A DNA stretch of 7,475 nucleotides from an uncultured Synergistaceae bacterium. GTDB lineage: Bacteria > Synergistota > Synergistia > Synergistales > Aminobacteriaceae. Positions within the stretch are counted from its first letter, which is position 1; each line of letters opens with the position of its first letter. The position numbers and the translations under genes were made by a program. Shown here one piece after another: positions 1 through 6,235 of the stretch. The notes under the pieces are model-generated. The model was not told the origin of the DNA. It did no database searches and was given only the letters and a program-made list of their open reading frames with translations. The DNA lies in assembly GCA_937870605.1 (NCBI GenBank), contig CALMZW010000414.1, positions 1 through 7,475 on the forward strand, written 5' to 3'.

Positions 1-661
1 CTTCGGGACGGACGAAATACGATGCGATCGTTCCCGTCAGCGTGCTGATGAACCCGATCCCCGTGAGCATCAGGAACACGGCGACGACGCGTCCGCCCGT
101 CGACGCCGGCGAAATGTCTCCGTACCCGACCGTCGTCGCCGTTACGAGCGCCCACCAGATCGCGTCGTTGAACCCCATCTTCTCGAAATGTCCGATCGCG
201 ACGGCGCCCAGGAGAATGGTCGAAACGGTGAAAAAAAGGACGTAGTGGAAGTTGTGCTGCCGCAGAAACCGCGAGACGTACTTGTGCGTCCGTCCGAAGT
301 AGACGATCAGGCGGAAGAGCCGCGACGCCTGCAGGAGCCGTGTGGAGCGGATCAGCGGATAAACGCGCATCAGACGGATTCCCTTGAAAAAGGCGTTGAA
401 CGGAAGAATCGCGATGAGTTCGACGATGTGCGCGCGCACGTACTTCCGCCTGTCGGCTGCGAGGTAGAGGTTGACGCAATAGTCGGCCGCGAACGCGATC
501 CAGATTCCGAGGTCCAGCCATTCGATCAGCTCGTCCTGCGCGTCGGACAGCTCCATGCGGTCCTGAAGGATCAGCAGTACGACACAGAGAAGCGCGAGGA
601 ACACCAGAAAAAAGTCGTAAAACCGCTGGATCTTCTCTCTCCCGACGCCCACGTGCACCAC
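1..661 (-). CDS. Voltage-gated-type potassium channel (6TM, ion transport family), C-terminus cut by window edge
   Basis: Inner-membrane potassium channel with one Kv-like subunit, expected to work as a tetramer. Read on the minus strand, about 220 residues are visible. Likely helices: S1 at about 14-32, S2 at about 47-67, S3 at about 75-92, an S4-like segment at about 95-122 with spaced arginines (R96, R99, R105, R108, R114, R117), S5 at about 138-157, pore helix and filter at 166-185 with TTVGYGDIS, and S6 at about 190-216 ending in SYFVRPE. The filter is the canonical K+ signature, so the function is well supported. The last residues lie beyond base 1. No ATG precedes S1; the candidate starts are in-frame GTGs at 661, 658 and 652, with GAAGGG at 668..663 as a modest ribosome site that fits 658 or 652 best. 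There is no visible cytosolic RCK domain, though one could follow outside the window. Divergent from the aminotransferase gene. Confidence 0.9.
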   Translation of the reverse strand, partial: MVHVGVGREKIQRFYDFFLVFLALLCVVLLILQDRMELSDAQDELIEWLDLGIWIAFAADYCVNLYLAADRRKYVRAHIVELIAILPFNAFFKGIRLMRVYPLIRSTRLLQASRLFRLIVYFGRTHKYVSRFLRQHNFHYVLFFTVSTILLGAVAIGHFEKMGFNDAIWWALVTATTVGYGDISPASTGGRVVAVFLMLTGIGFISTLTGTIASYFVRPE

Positions 662-679
662 GCCCTTCGTTCTCTTTGA

Positions 680-701
680 AGAATACGTCTTTTCGTATGA
701 T
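680..701 (-). promoter_or_regulatory. Possible promoter region of the channel gene, with a GAATACGTCTTTTCGTA motif
   Basis: On the minus strand TATTCT lies at 685..680 and TATCAT at 701..696, both -10-like, just upstream of the channel GTG codons. TATCAT has a TTGCCG 15 bp upstream, which is a short spacer. The plus-strand string GAATACGTCTTTTCGTATG (681-699) overlaps both and recurs in related form at 2692-2704 and 2716-2731, upstream of another minus-strand gene. The promoter call is weak; the motif recurrence is directly visible. Confidence 0.35.
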
Positions 702-775
702 ACACCAGGGACGCGGACGGCAAACGTCCTATCGGGTTCGCGTCGCTCCCGCGCCGGACGAAACGCAAAAAGCAC

Positions 776-805
776 TTGCGCTCCCCCCGCATGTGGTGCG
801 ATACT
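776..805 (+). promoter_or_regulatory. Extended -10 promoter of the aminotransferase gene
   Basis: TTGCGC at 776-781 (-35-like) and GATACT at 800-805 (-10-like) are separated by 18 bp, and TG at 797-798 followed by one base gives an extended -10. Transcription would start near 812, inside the small palindrome TCGCTAAAGCGA (809-820), leaving a leader of about 43 nt that includes the ribosome site AAGGAG at 841-846. Confidence 0.55.
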
Positions 806-854
806 GCTTCGCTAAAGCGACGTGTGCGAAGATGGAACAGAAGGAGTGGATGTC

Positions 855-2012
855 ATGAAAATTGCGGAAAAGTACCGAAAGGCCGAACCGTCGAAGATCC
901 AGAAGATCTTCCAGGTCGCCGCGGCGAACCCGGACATCGTATCGCTCGGCATCGGGGAGCCCGATTTCGACACCGAGCCTGACATCATCGACGAGGCCGC
1001 GCGGGCGGCGAAGGCCGGATACACGCACTACCCCCCGATCCAGGGGTACGAGGACGTCCGAAAGGCCGTCTGCGACTACTGGGACCGGCGCTACGGCCTG
1101 AAATCGACGCCCGAAGAAGTGCTCGTCATGGCGGGCGGCGTCCAGTCGCTCCACCTCGCGCTCCAGGCGCTTCTCGAACCCGGCGGCGAAGTCATCACCC
1201 CGGAGCCGTGCTTCCCGCCGTACTTCGACCAGATCGCGCAGCACGACGGCGTCGCCGTCCACCTGCCGACGACGGAAGAGGACGGCTTCATCCCGACGCC
1301 CGAGGCCATCGAACGCGCCGTGACGCCGAAGTCGCGCGCGCTGCTCCTCTGCTCGCCGAGCAACCCGACGGGGCGCGTCATGACCCGCGCGCAGATGGAG
1401 GGCATCGCGGCGGTCGCCGAGAAACACGATCTCGTCGTCCTCTCCGACGAAATCTACGACGCCCTCGTCTTCCGCGGGAAGCACGTCCCGTTCGCGAGCC
1501 TGCCGGGGATGAAGGCGCGAACCCTCACGATGAGCGGACTGTCCAAGAGCCACTGCATGACGGGATGGCGGCTCGGCTACGCGATCGGCCCCGCGGAGCT
1601 GATCCGGACCATGTGCCTCATCGCGGCGAACCAGACCTACGGCGTCTGTGCGCCCTCGCAACGCGCGATGCTCTACGCGCTCGGCGCGCACGACGGAAAG
1701 ATCGAAGAGCGCCTGGCCGCGTTCCGGGAGCGGCTCACCTACGTCGCGGGACGGCTCAACGCGATGCCTGGCGTCAGTTGCGCGGAGCCCGAGGGGGCGT
1801 TTTACCTCTTCCCGAACATCCGGGGGACCGGAATGACGAGCGACGCGTTCGCGTGGGGGCTGCTCGAGAAGGGGCGCGTCGCGACGCTCCCCGGATCGGC
1901 GTTCGGCGCGTGCGGCGAGGGCTACCTCCGGCTGGCCTGCACGTGCGCGATGCCGAAGCTCGTGACGGCCATGGACCGGATGGCGGCGTACGCGGCTTCG
2001 ATCCGCGCGTAG
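855..2012 (+). CDS. Class I/II PLP-dependent aminotransferase
   Basis: A cytosolic pyridoxal-phosphate enzyme of 385 residues, close to the usual 380-400 for fold-type I aminotransferases. The ATG at 855 is chosen because AAGGAG (841-846) sits 8 bp before it; an in-frame ATG at 822 lacks such a site. Visible landmarks: GEPDFDT at 34-40, NPTG at 170-173 (substrate/PLP asparagine N170), SDEIYD with D198 and Y201 contacting the PLP ring, SGLSKSH with the Schiff-base lysine K231, TGWRLGY just after, and YLRLAC with R359 binding the substrate carboxylate. All catalytic residues are present. The GEPDFDT and SKSHCMTGWRLGY patterns resemble the aspartate aminotransferase Igamma / PatA-like branch, so an amino acid or N-acetyl-diaminopimelate type substrate is possible, but specificity cannot be read from the sequence. 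It appears to be monocistronic, with its own promoter and terminator. Confidence 0.95.
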   Translation: MKIAEKYRKAEPSKIQKIFQVAAANPDIVSLGIGEPDFDTEPDIIDEAARAAKAGYTHYPPIQGYEDVRKAVCDYWDRRYGLKSTPEEVLVMAGGVQSLHLALQALLEPGGEVITPEPCFPPYFDQIAQHDGVAVHLPTTEEDGFIPTPEAIERAVTPKSRALLLCSPSNPTGRVMTRAQMEGIAAVAEKHDLVVLSDEIYDALVFRGKHVPFASLPGMKARTLTMSGLSKSHCMTGWRLGYAIGPAELIRTMCLIAANQTYGVCAPSQRAMLYALGAHDGKIEERLAAFRERLTYVAGRLNAMPGVSCAEPEGAFYLFPNIRGTGMTSDAFAWGLLEKGRVATLPGSAFGACGEGYLRLACTCAMPKLVTAMDRMAAYAASIRA

Positions 2013-2038
2013 CAGCGTACGGTTTCCGATACGGCGAA

Positions 2039-2070
2039 GGGACCGGGGAGAACTCGCCCGGTCCCTTTTT
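2039..2070 (+). terminator. Rho-independent terminator of the aminotransferase gene
   Basis: A perfect 9-bp stem, GGGACCGGG (2039-2047) with CCCGGTCCC (2057-2065), has a 9-nt loop and is followed by TTTTT (2066-2070). It begins 26 bp after the stop codon. GCGAAG (2034-2039) and CTTCGC (2071-2076) could extend pairing on the other side of the T run. The site also lies just past the 3' end of the convergent acetyltransferase gene; in that direction the stem is followed by TTCGCC, a much poorer U tract, so it is mainly a plus-strand terminator. Confidence 0.9.
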
Positions 2071-2104
2071 CTTCGCTTCTTTCGGATTCGGATGCGTCCG
2101 CGGA

Positions 2105-2632
2105 TCACTTCGGATCCGGGCGGTAGCTGTACGACGGGTGGTTCATGCCCGTGGGCGGGTAGAAGACATCGCCCACGTACGCGAATCCGAGCTTTTCGAG
2201 AAGGATCTTTCTCGACGCGACGTTCTTCGGGTTGTGCCCCGCGAAGAGCCCCTTCGCGTCCAGCGTGTCGAACGCGTATTTGATGACGGCGAGCGCGGCC
2301 TCGACCGCGTACCCCTGCCCCCACACGGCGCGCCGCAGGTGGAACCCCAGTTCGTAGACGCCGTTCGGCAGGTCGTGGGGCCGCAACCCGCAACATCCGG
2401 CGTGCCTTCCGGTCGCCAGTTCGAAGATCGGCCAGTACTGAACGCCGTAGACCTCGCCGTTGCGGATCTCCGTCGCGAGCCGGTCGCGGACCTCCTGGTC
2501 CGTGAACGAGCCGCTCGCGCAGATGAGCTTCGTCACCTCGGGATCGCCCCACAGGCCGAAGGCGAGTTCCGTATCGTTCGCCGTCCACTTCGAAAAGCCG
2601 AGACGCTCCGTCTTCAGGAAATACTCCCTCAT
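2105..2632 (-). CDS. GNAT family N-acetyltransferase (RimJ/RimL-like)
   Basis: A 175-residue cytosolic enzyme predicted to move an acetyl group from acetyl-CoA to an amine. The ATG at 2632 is chosen over an ATG 54 bp upstream because GGAGGT (2646..2641) lies 8 bp before it and the product then begins MREYFLKTERLGFS, matching the family's usual opening beta strand. The acetyl-CoA loop is WGQGYAVEA at 104-112 and is followed by the typical helix; NPKNVASRKILLEKLGF at 134-150 is the conserved C-terminal N-x-x-S-x-x-x-L-E-K-x-G-F signature. This supports the RimJ/RimL acetyltransferase_3 group, whose members act on protein N-termini, antibiotics or small metabolites; the substrate is unknown. It is convergent with the aminotransferase gene, with only 92 bp between stop codons, and downstream of the transporter gene with its own candidate promoter. 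Confidence 0.93.
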   Translation of the reverse strand: MREYFLKTERLGFSKWTANDTELAFGLWGDPEVTKLICASGSFTDQEVRDRLATEIRNGEVYGVQYWPIFELATGRHAGCCGLRPHDLPNGVYELGFHLRRAVWGQGYAVEAALAVIKYAFDTLDAKGLFAGHNPKNVASRKILLEKLGFAYVGDVFYPPTGMNHPSYSYRPDPK

Positions 2633-2640
2633 CTCGCGAC

Positions 2641-2646
2641 ACCTCC
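2641..2646 (-). promoter_or_regulatory. Shine-Dalgarno site deciding the acetyltransferase start
   Basis: GGAGGT on the minus strand, 8 bp before ATG 2632. It fixes the start against the upstream in-frame ATG at 2686. Confidence 0.85.
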
Positions 2647-2673
2647 GTGCAGGGATCGATGGGCTTCTTCCCA

Positions 2674-2679
2674 AGTATA
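2674..2679 (-). promoter_or_regulatory. -10 box for the first acetyltransferase gene
   Basis: TATACT on the minus strand at 2679..2674, five of six matches to consensus, giving a start near 2667 and a leader of about 35 nt. No convincing -35 is seen at 16-18 bp upstream, where the CATACGAAAGACG motif (2704..2692) lies instead. That would fit a promoter needing an activator. Confidence 0.45.
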
Positions 2680-2691
2680 CCCGCAAAGGCC

Positions 2692-2755
2692 CGTCTTTCG
2701 TATGTTTGTGCTCCCGAATGCGTCTTTTGTACCCGGATATCTTCGAATGCGTCTT
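2692..2755. repeat. 29-bp periodic imperfect direct repeat upstream of the acetyltransferase gene
   Basis: CGTCTT occurs at 2692-2697, 2721-2726 and 2750-2755, exactly 29 bp apart each time. The first two 29-bp units match at 17 of 29 positions by eye, with conservation concentrated in CGTCTTT-GTA at the start and CGAATG at the end of the unit. CGAATGCGTCTT is perfectly repeated at 2715-2726 and 2744-2755. The array fills the gap between the transporter stop (2807) and the acetyltransferase -10 box, so it may be a set of operator sites; it could equally be an old tandem duplication. Confidence 0.6.
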
Positions 2756-2806
2756 CGGGCGGACGGACGACAGGCCCGGATCCCGCCGGTCCGGTGGCGC
2801 AGGGAA

Positions 2807-3958
2807 TCATTGTCCTGCCCGACCGTTCGCCCATAATGCCGCGAACTCTGCGAGAACGACGGCTCCGACAATCGGAAACGCCGCGCGGAATCCGACCGCG
2901 CCGCCGAGCGCGGAAAGCGCGGGCGGCGCGAGGAAGTACCCCAGGCCCCACAGAACGTAGAAGACGGCGGAGGCCGAGCCCTTCAGCGTCGCGGGAACCG
3001 CTTCGACGAGGGACGCCATCGCCGAGACGCAGAACGCGCCGAGTCCGAGCGACGCTGCCGTCAGGAAGGCGAGCGCCGTCCACCCTTCGGCCCACGCGAA
3101 CGGAATGATGCCCGCCGCGACCAGTAGAAGCCCCGCGCGCATCGTGACGTTGCGCCCGAGTCTGTCCGATATCCGTCCCGCGACAACCTGCGCGATGCTT
3201 ATCGCGACGTAGAAAAGCGCGAAGAACACGGCGACTCCGCTCCGGCCGAAGCCCTTTTCGCGCAGCAGGACGCCCGGCACAACGGTCAGGAACATGCCGT
3301 ATCCGCCGCCGTAGAGACAGATTCCCGCGAGAATCGAAGGCGTGCGGATCTCGCGGAGCGCACGGAAGACATCCCGGCAGCCGGGGGTTTCCCCGGACCC
3401 CGGAACGCCGCGTGCGGGTTCCTCGACAAAGAGCGCGACGATCACCGCGGAAAGCACCCCGGCAGCCGAGTAGAGCAGGAAGATCTCGCCGCCGCTCCAG
3501 ACGGCCGACGCGAGGACGCTCGCGACGCTCCCGGCCGTCAGCCCAAGGTGGAACGACGCGTTGTATCTGCCGATCACCAGGCCGCGCGTGTCGGGATACA
3601 GCGACGAGAGCAGCGCGGGCGCAACGGCCCACGCGGGGATTTCCGCTAGTCCCTGGAGTGCGCGGCCCGCAAGGATGCCGAAGACGCTTCCGGCTCTGAA
3701 GTAGAGCAGCCCGACCACACTTGCAAGCGCGTATCCGGCCGCGATGAATATCCTGTACCCGTAGCGGTCGCCGAGGTACCCGACTGGGAGCTGAAAGAGG
3801 ACGAACGGGACTGCGAACGCGGAGGTGATCGCCCCGATCCAGACCATTGAATGCGAGAGGGACATGACGCGACCCGGCAGGAGCGTGACAATCAGTCCCA
3901 CACCCGCCATCTGAAGGAACGCAGCGACGCAGAGCGCCGCCGACGATGTTCGTTTCAC
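2807..3958 (-). CDS. Major facilitator superfamily (MFS) transporter, efflux type
   Basis: An integral inner-membrane transporter of 383 residues with about 12 hydrophobic segments, within the usual 380-420 range. Start chosen at GTG 3958, because AAAGGTGG (3972..3965) lies 6 bp upstream and the product then opens MKRTSSAALCVAAF, leading directly into helix 1. The alternative ATG at 4015 would add 19 polar residues encoded in the hairpin-rich leader. Motif A in the loop between helices 2 and 3 is GYLGDRYGYR (60-69), and a second copy, GRISDRLGRN (261-270), lies between helices 8 and 9 as expected from the internal duplication. A polar central loop lies at about 180-205. The fold is typical of proton-driven drug or metabolite exporters, but a specific substrate is not evident. 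It sits between two acetyltransferase genes on the same strand. Confidence 0.95.
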   Translation of the reverse strand: MKRTSSAALCVAAFLQMAGVGLIVTLLPGRVMSLSHSMVWIGAITSAFAVPFVLFQLPVGYLGDRYGYRIFIAAGYALASVVGLLYFRAGSVFGILAGRALQGLAEIPAWAVAPALLSSLYPDTRGLVIGRYNASFHLGLTAGSVASVLASAVWSGGEIFLLYSAAGVLSAVIVALFVEEPARGVPGSGETPGCRDVFRALREIRTPSILAGICLYGGGYGMFLTVVPGVLLREKGFGRSGVAVFFALFYVAISIAQVVAGRISDRLGRNVTMRAGLLLVAAGIIPFAWAEGWTALAFLTAASLGLGAFCVSAMASLVEAVPATLKGSASAVFYVLWGLGYFLAPPALSALGGAVGFRAAFPIVGAVVLAEFAALWANGRAGQ

Positions 3959-4008
3959 GGATTTCCACCTTTCTTCCGTATCACTCCGGATCTCCCGGGA
4001 ACAACCAA

Positions 4009-4048
4009 CCTGCACCGCCGGAAGGATGCCTTCGGCGGCGGACGCAGG
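4009..4048. repeat. Long bulged inverted repeat (hairpin) in the transporter leader
   Basis: On the plus strand CCGCC (4015-4019), a bulged G, then GAAGG (4021-4025) pair with CCTTC (4029-4033) and GGCGG (4034-4038) around a 3-nt loop. The outer arms CCTGC (4009-4013) and GCAGG (4044-4048) add five more pairs across an asymmetric internal loop. That makes 15 pairs in total. No U run follows on either strand, so it is not an ordinary terminator. Confidence 0.7.
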
Positions 4049-4051
4049 AAC

Positions 4052-4078
4052 GAATCCTCGTCCCGATGACGGGGATTC
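4052..4078. repeat. 11-bp inverted repeat with 5-nt loop in the transporter leader
   Basis: GAATCCTCGTC (4052-4062) and GACGGGGATTC (4068-4078) pair over 11 positions, ten Watson-Crick and one T-G (4058 with 4072), around the loop CCGAT. It is immediately adjacent to the 4009-4048 hairpin. There is no following T tract in either direction. Confidence 0.75.
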
Positions 4079-4201
4079 AGTATTTACAGGCTGTCAGGAG
4101 GCGGCGGACACAGAAGAAAATGAGGCATCGGTTGTTTTTTCCCTTCCGGATGGGATAGTCGTCCGTGTCGCTCCGCATAAAGCGGGCGTGCGGAAATGGT
4201 A

Positions 4202-4720
4202 TCACTCCCGGATCTTCGCGTACAGATACTGGTCCAGAATTCGTCCGTCCTTGATCACATTGCCGCGCATGCGCCCCTCGAGCGTGAAGCCCGCTTTTTC
4301 GAGCACGCGGCATGACGCGATGTTGCCCTCGTACGGTTCGGCGTAGATCCGAATGAGGCCGAACGCCTCGAACGCGAAGTCCGAAAAGGCGCGGGCGGTT
4401 TCGCTCATGATCCCCCGTCCCCAGAAGGGTTCGGCGAGCCAGTAGCCCATCTCGGCCGTCAGGCGATGGACGTCGGCGTTGCGGGTGATCCCGATGCCTC
4501 CGATGGCCTCGTCCGGCGTCGCGATCGCGAAGAAGGTCACGGGGCTCTGTCGCGCGACGATCCCGAGAAAGGCGTTCGCGTCGGCGATCGTATACGGAAA
4601 CGGGAAGGCGTCACGCATGCGCATCGAGACGTTGCGGTTGTTCGCGTGCCTCACGAGAGCGGGGACATCGGGCGCGTCCCACGGACGGATCGATCCATAC
4701 GGGGTTTTGATGGGCATCAT
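4202..4720 (-). CDS. GNAT family N-acetyltransferase, RimJ/RimL (ribosomal-protein-alanine acetyltransferase) type
   Basis: A 172-residue cytosolic acetyl-CoA-dependent acetyltransferase. ATG 4720 is used, with AGGAGG at 4736..4731, 10 bp upstream; the next codon is also ATG (4717), so the true start is uncertain by one residue. The N-terminal strand TPYGSIRPWDAPDV is typical. MGYWLAEPFWGRGIMSETAR at 91-110 carries the acetyl-CoA loop (WGRGIM, 100-105), and EGNIASCRVLEKAGFTLEGR at 131-150 is the near-invariant C-terminal signature of RimJ/RimL-like enzymes, followed by KDGRILDQYLYAKI. Family members acetylate N-terminal alanine or serine of ribosomal proteins, or small amines and antibiotics; I cannot choose between these. 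It lies 52 bp after the regulator's stop codon on the same strand, so read-through is possible, but it also has its own extended -10 box. Confidence 0.95.
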   Translation of the reverse strand: MMPIKTPYGSIRPWDAPDVPALVRHANNRNVSMRMRDAFPFPYTIADANAFLGIVARQSPVTFFAIATPDEAIGGIGITRNADVHRLTAEMGYWLAEPFWGRGIMSETARAFSDFAFEAFGLIRIYAEPYEGNIASCRVLEKAGFTLEGRMRGNVIKDGRILDQYLYAKIRE

Positions 4721-4730
4721 GATGCGTTGT

Positions 4731-4736
4731 CCTCCT
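4731..4736 (-). promoter_or_regulatory. Ribosome binding site of the second acetyltransferase
   Basis: AGGAGG on the minus strand. The gap is 10 bp to ATG 4720 and 13 bp to ATG 4717, which favours the first of the two adjacent start codons. Confidence 0.8.
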
Positions 4737-4756
4737 CCGGCGGGTGTTTGTGCGGC

Positions 4757-4765
4757 ATTGTACCA
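4757..4765 (-). promoter_or_regulatory. Extended -10 promoter for the second acetyltransferase gene
   Basis: TGGTACAAT on the minus strand (4765..4757) combines a TG-n extension with TACAAT, five of six consensus matches. Transcription would start near 4750, giving a leader of about 30 nt with the ribosome site at 4736..4731. No good -35 is seen; that region falls in the end of the regulator gene. Confidence 0.5.
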
Positions 4766-4772
4766 CGCGACT

Positions 4773-6227
4773 TTAGGGGATCGCCATCGCCCCCGCGAGG
4801 CCGCCGAGGGTCTCGATCGCGCGTTCCACCTCTCCGGTCCAGAACGCGGCGTTGAGCCGGAAGCAGTTGCCGTACCGCCCCGTCGTCGTGAAGACGGCCC
4901 CCGGAGCGATCATGATGCGCTCGCCCACGGCCTGTTCGTAAAGCTTGAGAGAATCGATCTCCTCGGGAAGCTCCACCCAGAGCATGAAGCCCCCCGCCGG
5001 GCGCGACACGCGCGTCCCCTCCGGAAAGCACCGCAGGATCGCCTCGCGCATCTGCGCCGCGTGGCGGGCGTAGACGCGCCGGACGGACCGGAGGTGATGG
5101 TCGTAGCCTCCGGCGTCGAGGAATTCCGCGACCGCGAGCTGCGTCGGCGAGGCCGTCGCGAGGTTGAAGAGCGATTTGAGCTGTTCGACCATGGTGCGGA
5201 AGCGTCCGGGGACCATCCAGCCGACCCGGTACCCGGGCGCCAGCGTCTTCGAGAACGACGAACAGTACATCACGAGCCCCGCGTCGTCGAACGCCTTCGT
5301 GCACGACGGGCGCGCCGGACCGAACGCGAGGTCGCCGTAGACGTCGTCCTCGATGAGTGGAATGTCGCGCCGGGCGAGCATCGCGACGAGGTCGCGCTTT
5401 TTGTCGTCCGGCATCGAGGAGCCGAGCGGGTTGTTGAAGTTCGCGATCGTGACACAGGCCCGGATCGGCGTCTGCTTCATCGCGTACTCGAGGATGCCGA
5501 GGTTGATCCCCTCTCCGGGGACCGAGGGGATTTCAACCACCCGGAGCCCCAGCTGTTGGACGGATTTCAGGAATGTGGAGTAGATCGGCGAGGCGAGCGC
5601 GACGGCGTCACCGGCCCGGCAGGTCGTCAGCAGCGCGAGCGTGACGGCCTCCACGCAGCCGGACGTCACGACGATGTCGTCCGCCGAGAGGGAGCACCCC
5701 GCATGGAGCATCCGGCGCGCGATCTGGAGGCGCAGTCGCAGCAATCCCTGCTCCGGGGCGTACGAGACGCTCTGGCGTCCGCACCTTCGGGATTCCGACG
5801 CGAGCATTCGGGTCAGCTTGGCTGCGGGCAGAAGATCCGTGTTCGGGGTTCCGCGGCCGAGGGGCATGTTCGCGGGGTCCGCGAGCGTCCGCATGATCGT
5901 GAGCGGAACGTCTCCGAGGATCACGTCGTTCGGGGCGACGTCCTCCATCGCCGGGCCCGCGGGAGTCCGGCGGGGCTCCTCCCTGCCGGCGGAACGGACG
6001 TAATACCCCGATTGCGGTCGCGCCTCGACGAGACCGCAGTTCTCAAGCTGCGAATACGCCTGGACGACCGTGTTCGGGCTCACGCGCAACTGCTGCGCCA
6101 GGCCCCGGATCGACGGAATCCGGTCCCCGGGACGGTATGTCCCGTTCCCGATCATGCTCCGGATCTTGCCGGCGACGTCCTCGTACAAAAAGACCGGTTC
6201 CGCTGGAATTCTCCCGTTCGTCTCCAT
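4773..6227 (-). CDS. MocR/GabR-type transcriptional regulator (GntR winged helix fused to aminotransferase domain)
   Basis: A 484-residue PLP-binding transcription factor, normal length for MocR proteins. The N-terminal GntR winged helix covers about 12-78: LYEDVAGKIRSMI, then RIPSIRGLAQQLRVSPNTVVQAYSQLENCGLV (37-68) as the helix-turn-helix, and the wing ending in SGYYV. A linker at about 79-120 leads to the fold-type I aminotransferase domain (about 121-484). Cofactor residues are retained: N266 in NNPLG, D294 and Y297 in EDDVY, Schiff-base lysine K327 in SSFSKTLAPGYRVGW, and R457 in CFRLNAAF, so PLP binding is expected. Known relatives sense amino-acid-like or vitamin B6 ligands and often control the divergently transcribed neighbour. 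Here that neighbour is the AhpD-like/cupin operon 199 bp away. Start ATG 6227 has TATAAT at 6241..6236 and no Shine-Dalgarno site, suggesting a leaderless mRNA. It precedes the acetyltransferase gene by 52 bp. Confidence 0.97.
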   Translation of the reverse strand: METNGRIPAEPVFLYEDVAGKIRSMIGNGTYRPGDRIPSIRGLAQQLRVSPNTVVQAYSQLENCGLVEARPQSGYYVRSAGREEPRRTPAGPAMEDVAPNDVILGDVPLTIMRTLADPANMPLGRGTPNTDLLPAAKLTRMLASESRRCGRQSVSYAPEQGLLRLRLQIARRMLHAGCSLSADDIVVTSGCVEAVTLALLTTCRAGDAVALASPIYSTFLKSVQQLGLRVVEIPSVPGEGINLGILEYAMKQTPIRACVTIANFNNPLGSSMPDDKKRDLVAMLARRDIPLIEDDVYGDLAFGPARPSCTKAFDDAGLVMYCSSFSKTLAPGYRVGWMVPGRFRTMVEQLKSLFNLATASPTQLAVAEFLDAGGYDHHLRSVRRVYARHAAQMREAILRCFPEGTRVSRPAGGFMLWVELPEEIDSLKLYEQAVGERIMIAPGAVFTTTGRYGNCFRLNAAFWTGEVERAIETLGGLAGAMAIP

Positions 6228-6235
6228 GACTTCAG

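Larger units (their letters stand above)
3959..4201 (-). promoter_or_regulatory. Structured intergenic leader upstream of the transporter gene
   Basis: A 243-bp gap between the second acetyltransferase stop and the transporter GTG, with no supported gene. On the minus strand it holds, in order: TAAATA/AATACT at 4086..4079 as a possible -10; an 11-bp hairpin at 4078..4052; a longer bulged hairpin at 4048..4009; a TTGGTT or TTGTTC at 4008..3999 with TGATAC at 3983..3978 as a second weak promoter option; and a short CCGG-gagat-CCGG hairpin at about 3998..3986 just before the ribosome site at 3972..3965. It does not match any riboswitch core that I recognise. The dense pairing suggests a structured 5' leader, though high GC makes chance pairing common. 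Confidence 0.45.

Noticed and set aside
809..820. TCGCTAAAGCGA palindrome near the aminotransferase transcription start as a repressor site.
   Set aside because: A single short palindrome with no second copy or other support.
822..854. ATG 822 as the aminotransferase start.
   Set aside because: No ribosome site precedes it, and AAGGAG at 841-846 is ideally placed for ATG 855.
2692..2755. A degenerate CRISPR array.
   Set aside because: Only two to three units, identity limited to short segments, no distinct constant repeat versus spacer, and no cas genes nearby.
2776..2794. CCGGA/TCCGG hairpin after the transporter stop as a terminator.
   Set aside because: Only five pairs and no T run on the minus strand.
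1208..2836. A 542-codon plus-strand frame.
   Set aside because: It is an out-of-frame shadow of the aminotransferase that continues antisense to the first acetyltransferase; low-complexity R/A/P-rich product and no ribosome site.
729..3968. A 1079-codon open frame on the minus strand.
   Set aside because: It runs antisense to the aminotransferase and in a different frame through the acetyltransferase and transporter genes; its product is arginine-rich with no domain. Long stop-free shadows are expected in GC-rich DNA.
3959..4015. ATG 4015 as the transporter start.
   Set aside because: It adds 19 polar residues overlapping the leader hairpins and lacks a ribosome site comparable with AAAGGTGG in front of GTG 3958.
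4134..4140. Run of T on the plus strand as a terminator.
   Set aside because: No stem-loop precedes it on that strand and no plus-strand gene ends nearby.
4140..4155. Near-palindrome TCCCTTCCGGATGGGA as an operator.
   Set aside because: Short, with a mismatch, far from any good promoter; chance occurrence is likely.
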